A stretch of DNA of 59,849 bases from Oscillospiraceae bacterium. GTDB taxonomy: Bacteria > Bacillota > Clostridia > Saccharofermentanales > Fastidiosipilaceae. Positions 53,656-59,849 of this stretch are shown piece after piece. The notes under the pieces were generated by a model. It saw only the letters and a list, made by a program, of their open reading frames with translations. It made no database searches and had not been told where the DNA came from. The stretch is from contig JAQWFM010000005.1 in assembly GCA_028704415.1 (NCBI GenBank), forward strand, positions 1 to 59,849, written 5' to 3'. Within the stretch, counting starts at the first letter, position 1. The number at the start of each line of letters is the position of its first letter. Made by a program: the position numbers and the translations under genes.

Positions 53656-54082
53656 TCCTTATAAATTCATAGCCCTTCTTATGATGTTCGGCCTGGCCCT
53701 ACTTGTGGGGTGTTCGCATAACCGCACGGTGGGCACAAGCAACGAGACTTCGTGGCATATAGAAGACGCCGAGCCAGTCTACGTCACAAAATGGCCGGAA
53801 AACAATTTTACCGCGCTAATTGTCAAGCCCGACAACGGTGAAATAGATTATATACGTGATTTTTCTGCTGATGGCCGCTATGAGATTGTATTGAAACGGA
53901 TCTCAATGGATGAGTCTGCAGCATATATAGAAGAATTAAAAAATCAGGGCTATTCCGAGATTGCTTCGGAAGGAAATAATGTGTCCGTCGGAACCCTGCT
54001 GCAAAAGGCTAACACGACATTAAGTATTGCGTATTCGGGAACGGTCTTTAATATCTTAATTACAGTAGACAACCGTGCCTAA
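53645..54082 (+). CDS. small lipoprotein, unknown function
   Basis: 145 residues with a lipoprotein signal (MMFGLALLVGCSH; acylated Cys near residue 23). The mature part is a compact alpha/beta domain with YVTKWPENNFTALIVKPD and VVNN-type strands, no family recognised. GGAGG lies 3 bases before ATG, inside the HAAS gene. It is the last gene of a padR-HAAS-lipoprotein unit, so it is likely the effector or sensor at the cell surface (inference). Confidence 0.75.
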   Translation: MKHNPYKFIALLMMFGLALLVGCSHNRTVGTSNETSWHIEDAEPVYVTKWPENNFTALIVKPDNGEIDYIRDFSADGRYEIVLKRISMDESAAYIEELKNQGYSEIASEGNNVSVGTLLQKANTTLSIAYSGTVFNILITVDNRA

Positions 54083-54260
54083 GCAGTTTAACAAGTTTAA
54101 AGCATCCGGATGCATGACACGCCTTGGCTGCATAGAAATACCTGAGGTACCGGCCTTTCCGGAATCGGCTGTGTCAAAACAAGAAAAGGTGTCGCAGTCA
54201 GCTACGCGTCGGTGCAAATTGCCATATGAGGTATAGAAACGACCGCTGCCCTACGGTATT

Positions 54261-54581
54261 ATGCGGGTTAGCGGCCATAGGCCTGGTCGGTTTTATTCTG
54301 CTCAAGAGGATTTTTGGGAAGCCGTTCACAGCATGCTGGTGTTTGACGCCATAATTTACCATGAAGACCGGAACTGCGGCAACTTTGGTATTCTGCGGGA
54401 TAACCACGCGGGAGCACTGCTTGCACCCGTGAGCTGCCCAACTGTTTGGTGGGTTAATCAGAAAGACAACTCACAGCTATTTCATCTCTGGAAAAAACGA
54501 CATTTCCTGTCAGCCGTTTCTGTATCTTTCAGCCTGGCTTTCCCTTATCAAATTAAGCTGAGGAAAGAGAACCGGACCTGA
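54261..54581 (+). pseudogene. fragment resembling a HipA-like/phosphotransferase kinase C-terminal part
   Basis: The segment SAQEDFWEAVHSMLVFDAII then YHEDRNCGNFGILRDNHAG recalls the catalytic loop of HipA-like kinases (xxDRHxxNFG) found in many Firmicute mobile regions. The His of DRH is replaced by Asn, there is no N-terminal part, and after LLAPVSCPTVW the sequence no longer matches. The 178 bases after the lipoprotein gene have no open gene. Most likely a relic of a mobile-element gene. Confidence 0.4.
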
Positions 54582-54599
54582 AATCTTCCGGACACATGC

Positions 54600-54681
54600 A
54601 ACTGACCGGATAGCACGGTGCCCATCCGGTCAGTTCATAAAAAAGAATAACCACAGGTAGCTATGTCCCTGATGGTTATTC
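54600..54681. other. two long hairpins between relic and ars operon
   Basis: AACTGACCGGAT (54600-54611) with ATCCGGTCAGTT (54624-54635), a perfect 12-base stem with 12-base loop, and GAATAACCA (54645-54653) with TGGTTATTC (54673-54681), which has an inner CAGG/CCTG extension. Neither has a typical T run; the first may be a bidirectional terminator, the second a remnant of mobile DNA. The following 146 bases to the ars operon hold nothing else supported. Confidence 0.4.
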
Positions 54682-54827
54682 GTTGTGGAGAAGGACACGA
54701 GTTTAATACAAAATGCACACCCTTGCCGTGTTTCCGTTTGTTCCGTTTGCTTTGTGCACACCCATAAGCGATAAATCAAAAAGCTGTCAAGAAAAAACCG
54801 GAGCCAAAACGGTAATGAAGCTGACTA

Positions 54828-55223
54828 TCACAAAGTTTTCAGTCTTTCCTTGAGTAATATGATGTTAATTTCAATCCGCCGTATAACCTCAATAAATTCT
54901 CCGTCACTTTTTCCTGTCGGATCATCCAGCCCCCAATCCTCCCTACGCTTGCAGGGAAGATAGGGACATTCAACATTGCAACCCATTGTTACTACAACAT
55001 CCACAGGTGGAATGTCAGACAGGAGTTTGCTATGCTGCGTGTCTTCCATGTCAATGCCGTAAAGCTGCTTCATTAGCCGCACGGCGTCCTGATTTATTTG
55101 TGGCTTTGTCTCTGTTCCCGCCGAATAACTTTCAAAAACATCGCCGGCAAGATGTCGACCCAGCGCCTCTGCAATCTGGCTGCGGCAGGAATTGTGAACG
55201 CAGATAAATGCGACTTTTATCAT
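54828..55223 (-). CDS. arsC: arsenate reductase (low-molecular-weight phosphatase type)
   Basis: 131 residues from ATG 55223; the longer frame upstream overlaps arsA. The P-loop is FICVHNSCRSQIAEAL (CX5R), followed by a Cys pair region MGCNVECPYLPCKRR, the redox cysteines used with thioredoxin, and DWGLDDPTG at the end. It converts arsenate to arsenite for export by Acr3. It is the last gene of the leftward ars operon, 10 bases after arsA. Confidence 0.92.
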   Translation of the reverse strand: MIKVAFICVHNSCRSQIAEALGRHLAGDVFESYSAGTETKPQINQDAVRLMKQLYGIDMEDTQHSKLLSDIPPVDVVVTMGCNVECPYLPCKRREDWGLDDPTGKSDGEFIEVIRRIEINIILLKERLKTL

Positions 55224-55233
55224 TGTGGCCACC

Positions 55234-56970
55234 TTATAGCGCCAACAAACGGTCACCCTTAATTTCCTCGGCACTCCACGCAATTAGGGCAAATTTGCCA
55301 CTTGCGTGTTCATCAATACGGTTAAGCCACTCCACCTCACTTGCTGCTTTTGCCGCCAGCATGGGGTTGGTTGTGTTCGTGCCGTAAAGTGATTGGTTAA
55401 CTACCCACCATTTGGCGGCGATACCCGCCCGCTTTAAATCATCCTCCAGCCGCAGGGCCTCATAAACGGGAGTTGCCTCCGGCAGGGTCACTATAATGAC
55501 CTCGGTTTCGTCGGATTTCAGCCTGGGTAGCAACCGCTTGACCGATTCGGGGATTTCGCCCTTAGTACGCTGTATCTCGTGGTTATAACTCTGGGTAGAT
55601 TCCAGCAAAAGCAACGTATGCCCGGTGGGTGCGGTATCGATGACCACTACCTGATCATCGGCCTTTTCCACGATCTCCGCGAAAGCGCGGAAGACGGCAA
55701 TCTCTTGTGTACAGGGGGAACGCAGATCTTCTTCTACATAAGCAATATCCTCGTTGCTCATACCGGACGCACGGGCTTTAGATAGCACCTCGGACTGATA
55801 TTTTTTTAGTTCTTCGGCTTCGTCGATATGACTCATGGATATGCCGCTGGTTTCGTCCAGTACGAATTTCAGATGTGCGGCGGGGTCAGTAGTAGTGAGG
55901 TGGACTTTCTTCCCACGTTTCACAAGGCCTAGCGCGACGGCGGCGGCAACGGTGGTTTTGCCCACGCCGCCTTTGCCCATTGTGAAAATAACGCGCTTGC
56001 CCTCTACCGCCAGTTCGTCTATAACATCGTTCAGCACGGGAATATGCGTGGCATTCAACGTCTCTGCGTGCGCGGTTACATGGTCGGTACTCAGCAGGGC
56101 ACGTACGTTTTCAATCCCTGTGACGTTATAGGCCCGCAAAGGGACCATATAGAGCAGAAGCGTACGCAGACTTTCGGGCATTTCGGCAAGGGCCGCCCGC
56201 TGCTTTTCATACAGACTGGTGGACAAAGCGTCGCTATGTTCTGTCAGCACACCGTTGACAACCAGCATTTGATTGTTGACACCCAGAGCGGATAGTTCAC
56301 CGGAAGCCCGCTCCGCTTCCTTGAACGGCGCGGTTTCGGGACGGGTGACGAGGATCAGCGTGGTCAGGCTCCCGTCTGCCAGTGTTTCAACCGCCTGCTT
56401 GTAAATAGCTTTCTTGCTTTCCAAGCCGGAAAGCTGACCGAGGCAGGACGCGCCGTGCGTGCTTTCGCTAATGAAATTACTCCACGCAGACGGAAGCTGG
56501 AGCATACGCAATGTGTGTCCGGTAGGAGCGGTATCGAAAATAATATGATCGTACTCCTGCTGTACCTTCTCGTCTGTTATGAAATTGGAGAACTCGTTAA
56601 ACGCCGCTATTTCTATGGTGCAGGAGCCGGAAAGCTGCTCCTCCATATTTGCTATGACGGATACGGGCAGCTTGCCTCGATAAGGCGCGATTACGCTCTC
56701 CCGATACTCAGCTGCGGCCTGTATGGGATCGAGGTTGGCCACATATAAATTTGGCACACTGGGGATAGAAGTGCCCTTGTTGGTCAGTTCCATAGAGAAT
56801 ACGTCTTGAAGATTGGAAGCAGGGTCGGTGCTGATGAGCAGCACACGCTTTCCTTTGTCCGCAAGAGAAACTGCGGTGGCACAGGCGACGCTGGTTTTAC
56901 CAACGCCACCCTTACCGGTATAGAAAAGATACTTTGTTAGTTTAATTTTACTTGGGTCGAATAAATCCAT
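55234..56970 (-). CDS. arsA: arsenical pump-driving ATPase ArsA, two-domain
   Basis: 578 residues with two homologous halves: P-loops FYTGKGGVGKTSVACATA and FTMGKGGVGKTTVAAAVA, and signature DTAPTGHTLRMLQL plus DTAPTGHTLLLLES. The metal-site Cys residues are seen around GSCTIEIAAF and SPCTQEIAVF. ArsA binds arsenite and drives the membrane pump; here the pump is Acr3 rather than ArsB, a combination known in ars operons. GGGAGG before the ATG. It follows arsD after 1 base. Confidence 0.96.
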   Translation of the reverse strand: MDLFDPSKIKLTKYLFYTGKGGVGKTSVACATAVSLADKGKRVLLISTDPASNLQDVFSMELTNKGTSIPSVPNLYVANLDPIQAAAEYRESVIAPYRGKLPVSVIANMEEQLSGSCTIEIAAFNEFSNFITDEKVQQEYDHIIFDTAPTGHTLRMLQLPSAWSNFISESTHGASCLGQLSGLESKKAIYKQAVETLADGSLTTLILVTRPETAPFKEAERASGELSALGVNNQMLVVNGVLTEHSDALSTSLYEKQRAALAEMPESLRTLLLYMVPLRAYNVTGIENVRALLSTDHVTAHAETLNATHIPVLNDVIDELAVEGKRVIFTMGKGGVGKTTVAAAVALGLVKRGKKVHLTTTDPAAHLKFVLDETSGISMSHIDEAEELKKYQSEVLSKARASGMSNEDIAYVEEDLRSPCTQEIAVFRAFAEIVEKADDQVVVIDTAPTGHTLLLLESTQSYNHEIQRTKGEIPESVKRLLPRLKSDETEVIIVTLPEATPVYEALRLEDDLKRAGIAAKWWVVNQSLYGTNTTNPMLAAKAASEVEWLNRIDEHASGKFALIAWSAEEIKGDRLLAL

Positions 56971-56971
56971 T

Positions 56972-57367
56972 TTAACAGCAACCTCCCTTGCAGTTACAGC
57001 CGCCGGAAGTCTTCTTGGTGACCTTAGCTTTTATGGACCCACCTTGCTTTTTTAGCATATCTTCTGGAAGATCAAGCAGCTTCGTGAATTCTGCATTGGT
57101 GGGGTAACGGCCTGTGATAACCAGTTCACCATCTACAATAATTGCGGGGAGCCCCTCTGGCCCCTTGGCATTTATATAAGCATTAACCGCCTGGTTGGTG
57201 ATAAACTCTCCCGGCGCACTGCTCAGATTGTAACGCTCCACCATCACGCCGTGCTTTTTTAAGGTATCCAGCACTGTGGAAATACGCAGAAGTTCAGGAT
57301 CAACGCCAACACCGCAAAGCCCGGTCGGGCAGCACATGGCGGGTTCAAATATTTTCATTTTTTTCAT
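56972..57367 (-). CDS. arsD: arsenic metallochaperone ArsD
   Basis: 131 residues from ATG 57367 behind AAGGAG. N-terminal EPAMCCPTGLCGVGVDP holds the three arsenite-binding Cys (Cys-Cys...Cys) and the thioredoxin-like fold continues. The C-terminus ends KKTSGGCNCKGGCC with more cysteines. ArsD passes arsenite to ArsA and, in some systems, weakly represses the operon. It lies between acr3 (25 bases upstream) and arsA. Confidence 0.94.
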   Translation of the reverse strand: MKKMKIFEPAMCCPTGLCGVGVDPELLRISTVLDTLKKHGVMVERYNLSSAPGEFITNQAVNAYINAKGPEGLPAIIVDGELVITGRYPTNAEFTKLLDLPEDMLKKQGGSIKAKVTKKTSGGCNCKGGCC

Positions 57368-57391
57368 AACAGACAACTCCTTTTATTATGA

Positions 57392-58456
57392 TTATCGATT
57401 ATCGGCCGTCGGTTCAGGAAACCAGTGACGGGTTTTGTTAATAAAGCGCACAAGTAAAAGCATGACCGGAACTTCAGTCAGCACACCCACTGTACAGGCA
57501 AGAACGACTGGAGAATCCGGACCGAACAAGGAGATGGCCACGGCCACAGATAATTCAAAAAAATCCGAAGCCGCAATCAGGGAAGCAGGTGCCGCGATAT
57601 TATGCGGCTGTTTTGTCCATTTGCACAGCAGATAGGTAAAGCTTGAGGAAATTAAATTCTGCAGGATCAGTGGAACCGCAATCAATAAAACGTACAGCGG
57701 CTGCTCCAAAATAATATCGCCCTGGAAAGAAAAGATGATAACCAGAGTGAGCAACAGCCCCAAGGTTGTTATACCATCGAACTTTGGAAGAAACTTTTCG
57801 TTTAAATATTGCTCGCCTTTTCTTCGAATCATCAGAAAGCGTGTAAGAGCACCCCCGGCCAAAGGTATGACAACAAACAAAATGATAGAGAATACCAGAG
57901 TATCCCAGGGAATATGAACATTATTGACCCCGAGCAGCAATTGCACTAATGGTACGAACAGAACGAGGATTAGCAGGTCGTTGACCGATACCTGAACAAG
58001 TGTATGTGCCGGATCGCCTTTGCTGAGGTGGCTCCACACAAACACCATGGCTGTACAAGGGGCAGTTCCAAGTAATACGGCGCCCGTAACAAAATTCTGC
58101 GCCAGATCGGCCGGAAGGAATGCCGAAAAAATAACCTTAAAGAACAAGGTGGCTAACCCAAACATGAGAAACGGCTTGATCAGCCAACTGCTTCCGCTGG
58201 AGATCAGAATCCCAATAGGGTGCTTTCCCACATTCTTTATGGACTGAAAATCGATCTTAATCATCATGGGGTAGATCATGATCCAGATTAATACGGCAAT
58301 CGGGAGATTCTGCCCCGCAAGCTGGAGCTTCTCCAGAACCGTGGGAATACCCGGCAGGAATTTTCCGATCAAAATGCCCGCCGCCATACACAGCAGTACC
58401 CAGACGGACAGATATTTTTCAAAAAATCCAATGCCTTGTGTTTTTTCTCTGCTCAT
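57392..58456 (-). CDS. acr3: Acr3-family arsenite efflux permease
   Basis: 354 residues, ten membrane helices. Conserved core LLGTAPCTAMVFVWSHLSKG has the Cys essential in Acr3; also DPAHTLVQVSVNDLLIL and LIAASDFFELSVAVAISLFG. It exports arsenite driven by proton motive force or with ArsA. Overlaps the upstream DUF2703 gene by 4 bases (ATGA), so they are translationally coupled. Ribosome site AAGGCGG. Confidence 0.95.
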   Translation of the reverse strand: MSREKTQGIGFFEKYLSVWVLLCMAAGILIGKFLPGIPTVLEKLQLAGQNLPIAVLIWIMIYPMMIKIDFQSIKNVGKHPIGILISSGSSWLIKPFLMFGLATLFFKVIFSAFLPADLAQNFVTGAVLLGTAPCTAMVFVWSHLSKGDPAHTLVQVSVNDLLILVLFVPLVQLLLGVNNVHIPWDTLVFSIILFVVIPLAGGALTRFLMIRRKGEQYLNEKFLPKFDGITTLGLLLTLVIIFSFQGDIILEQPLYVLLIAVPLILQNLISSSFTYLLCKWTKQPHNIAAPASLIAASDFFELSVAVAISLFGPDSPVVLACTVGVLTEVPVMLLLVRFINKTRHWFPEPTADNR

Positions 58457-58998
58457 ATCGTATTACCGCCTTTTTCCAGGCGTTCAGCTTCATCCTTGTG
58501 TGCCTTGGCCATAAAATATGTTTCCAGATTTTCAGGAAGCTGATAGGCTTTGTGCTCAGGCTCATGTTGCCCAGCGCTATATACCTCGCGCAGGATGGCA
58601 TCTACAACCAATTCCTTTGGAGGGGACGTATATTCGACTCCATTATATACCCATACACGGCAGTCAACGTTATCCCCGCAAAGCGTTCCACAATCCTCGC
58701 AAAGTGATTCTTTAAGCTCCACTGCGATGTCATTTCCATTCACGCGGATGGTCGGCGAACTGATAAATTGATACTCTATCGCCAATTCCTTCGTTGCAAT
58801 ATTTACTTTGTTTACCTTGACTTCATATCCCGCCGCATTAAGTACCACGGCTACACTGGAAACTGCTTCGTCCAGTGCCTTTTCTGTATCCTGGCATCGA
58901 CCGCAAACGGTCGTGTCCAGATATAGAAAATCAATATTAATCGGCTTTTTCGGCTGCGGCTCGCAACAGCTACCGGAAGAACAACAACATTTACTCAT
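58453..58998 (-). CDS. DUF2703 cysteine-rich ars-operon protein
   Basis: 181 residues from ATG 58998, 10 bases after AAGGGG; an ATG six bases upstream (59004) is also possible. The N-terminus is MSKCCCSSGSCCEPQPKK, five Cys in 12 residues. A thioredoxin-like part follows with LDTTVCGRCQDTEKALDEAV (CxxC), ISSPTIRVNGNDIAVEL, then SLCEDCGTLCGDNVDCRVW, four more Cys. The end is charged and helical. DUF2703 proteins are found next to arsR and acr3; their exact role is not known to me. Likely arsenite binding or relay, or a redox partner (inference). Overlaps arsR and acr3 at both ends. Confidence 0.85.
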   Translation of the reverse strand: MSKCCCSSGSCCEPQPKKPINIDFLYLDTTVCGRCQDTEKALDEAVSSVAVVLNAAGYEVKVNKVNIATKELAIEYQFISSPTIRVNGNDIAVELKESLCEDCGTLCGDNVDCRVWVYNGVEYTSPPKELVVDAILREVYSAGQHEPEHKAYQLPENLETYFMAKAHKDEAERLEKGGNTI

Positions 58999-59326
58999 TT
59001 TCATTACACCCCTTACAACAATTAGAATTTTCTTTGCAAATACAATTTTCCTTATTGGAAGTGATAGCACAGAAAAACTGTTTTGTTTTGCTGATGGTAT
59101 CATCATCCAGCGTATAGTATGTCCATTTACCTTCTTCCCGCGCTTTAACAATCCCACATTCACACAGGATTTTCATGTGATGAGACAGTGTGGATTGGGA
59201 CATTTCAAACTTCTCCAGAATCATACAGGCGCAAAGTTCTCCGCAGGAGAGCATATCCACGATCATTGCTCTTTTGGGATCGCCCAACGCCTTGAACACT
59301 TTCGTGTTCTCCAAGTAGTAGTCCAT
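58991..59326 (-). CDS. arsR: ArsR/SmtB-family arsenic-responsive repressor
   Basis: 111 residues. The helix-turn-helix is in FEMSQSTLSHHMKILCECGI; the arsenite site is LSCGELCACMILEKF (ELCxC) at the recognition-helix face. The C-terminal tail CICKENSNCCKGCNENE has six more Cys, uncommon in ArsR and able to bind additional metalloid. It leads the leftward operon and overlaps the DUF2703 gene. GAGGTG precedes the ATG. Release of DNA upon arsenite binding would turn on the five genes behind it. Confidence 0.95.
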   Translation of the reverse strand: MDYYLENTKVFKALGDPKRAMIVDMLSCGELCACMILEKFEMSQSTLSHHMKILCECGIVKAREEGKWTYYTLDDDTISKTKQFFCAITSNKENCICKENSNCCKGCNENE

Positions 59327-59342
59327 AGCAACACCTCAAATT

Positions 59343-59366
59343 TAATATATTCGATATGATATATTA
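59343..59366 (-). promoter_or_regulatory. ars promoter/operator
   Basis: TAATATAT (59343-59350) and ATATATTA (59359-59366) form a perfect 8-base inverted repeat 17 bases upstream of the arsR start. AT-rich repeats like this are the usual ArsR binding site. Confidence 0.7.
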
Positions 59367-59699
59367 TATGCGCCAAATCGAAAAATGTCAATGTGAAATC
59401 GCATTTTTAATAAAAAGCATCCGTAAATTAATATGTAACACTAAATCTTCATCTGGCTTAAAAAAGTTTTTCTTAATTTCAAATTGGACATCAAGGTCCC
59501 CGTTTTTAGTTTTTATTATCCGATTTGGTCTTTTTTTATTTTATATCTGTTTGAATCTAATAAATTTAAATGGCTGAAATCCGCATGAAACAAGGGGAAA
59601 TAGAAAAAGTACCGAAAAGAATAATACTTTGCGGTACTTAATATATTTTGTAGTATTTCAACCTTACAATTTTCAGCTTATTGGTGATAGTATATAAGT
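59367..59699. other. AT-rich region before the insertion sequence
   Basis: No supported gene; short open frames look random. A hairpin AAGTACCG (59607-59614) with CGGTACTT (59632-59639) is present. The composition is the most AT-rich of the window. Confidence 0.4.
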
Positions 59700-59849
59700 A
59701 TGGACATGAAAAGTTGAACACATTATAATCAATATCATAAAGTAAAGGAGCTGTTCAATATGGCAAAGAACCAAAAGAAGTATACACAAGAATTTAAACA
59801 ACAACTTGTGGATTTGTACAACACGGGAAATTACTCATTCCCACAGTTA
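59700..59849 (+). mobile_element. left part of an IS3-family insertion sequence (cut by window end)
   Basis: The segment from about 59700 (GTATGGACATGAAAAGTTGA) has the look of an IS left end, followed by a short leader, AAAGGAG, and a transposase OrfA start. The exact terminal repeat and right end are not visible, so the boundary is uncertain by tens of bases. Confidence 0.55.
59760..59849 (+). CDS. IS3-family transposase OrfA, N-terminal part
   Basis: Thirty residues before the window ends, beginning MAKNQKKYTQEFKQQLVDLY, the typical helix-turn-helix opening of IS3-group OrfA. It would bind the element's ends, and with OrfB (outside the window) catalyse transposition. AAAGGAG lies about 10 bases upstream of the ATG. 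Confidence 0.75.
   Translation, partial: MAKNQKKYTQEFKQQLVDLYNTGNYSFPQL

Noticed and set aside
1..59849. CRISPR arrays, tRNA or rRNA genes
   Set aside because: No regularly spaced repeats, no tRNA T-loop/acceptor patterns and no rRNA-like sequence were noticed on reading both strands; no search program was run.

Overview
The window reads as chromosome of a strictly or mainly anaerobic, fermentative Gram-positive bacterium of the Firmicutes/Clostridia type. Supporting signs are the oxygen-sensitive class III ribonucleotide reductase (nrdD/nrdG), two lactate/2-hydroxyacid dehydrogenases, a butanediol-type dehydrogenase, lipoproteins and glycolipid-type glycosyltransferases, strong AGGAGG ribosome binding sites, and many plant- or host-glycan hydrolases. 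No rRNA, tRNA or CRISPR array was seen. The species cannot be named from the sequence alone.

Layout. 1-5.5 kb: end of an EamA transporter, a frameshifted phosphodiester glycosidase, a small membrane protein, then a leftward group (PAP2 phosphatase, MGDG-synthase-like glycosyltransferase, small acyltransferase-like membrane protein) and L-lactate dehydrogenase. 5.9-15.2 kb: GH3 beta-glucosidase, GntR/FCD regulator, a DRE-TIM acyl transferase (isopropylmalate/homocitrate/Re-citrate synthase family), an esterase, a large membrane protein with a NUDIX gene, and a ZIP metal transporter. 15.5-20.8 kb: a three-subunit molybdenum hydroxylase (xanthine dehydrogenase type) convergent with an FMN glutamate-synthase-like protein. 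21-26.6 kb: HAD phosphatase, NUDIX, a FUSC membrane protein fused to a degenerate HAD-like domain, GH42 beta-galactosidase, AhpC. 26.7-36.8 kb: nrdG/nrdD, a 2-hydroxyisocaproate-type dehydrogenase, GH2 beta-mannosidase, an AraC regulator, an N-acetylhexosamine-1-kinase-like kinase and a patatin with no normal start codon. 36.8-42.4 kb: a polar amino acid ABC transporter, butanediol-type dehydrogenase, GNAT and GT2 enzymes.

From about 42.5 kb the region looks accessory. It holds a frameshifted PAS-GGDEF diguanylate cyclase, an orphan phage-tail-assembly-like gene with an internal stop, then a potassium/cation block (kdpD, kdpE, a type II P-type ATPase and two TrkA proteins) that lacks kdpFABC. 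After that come a PadR-HAAS-lipoprotein operon, a remnant of a HipA-like kinase, an arsenic resistance operon (arsR, DUF2703 protein, acr3, arsD, arsA, arsC, all leftward), and the left part of an IS3-family insertion sequence at the window edge. Base composition becomes visibly more AT-rich from about 52.7 kb onward.

How the genes fit together. GH3, GH42 and GH2 enzymes with the esterase and the hexosamine kinase would release and activate sugars. The dehydrogenases would dispose of reducing power. The arsenic operon combines sensing (ArsR), metallochaperone (ArsD), pump ATPase (ArsA), arsenite carrier (Acr3) and arsenate reductase (ArsC). The clearest leads for something less described are the DUF2703 cysteine-rich ars protein, the KdpDE unit next to a non-Kdp ATPase, the FUSC-HAD fusion, and the isolated tail-chaperone-like gene.
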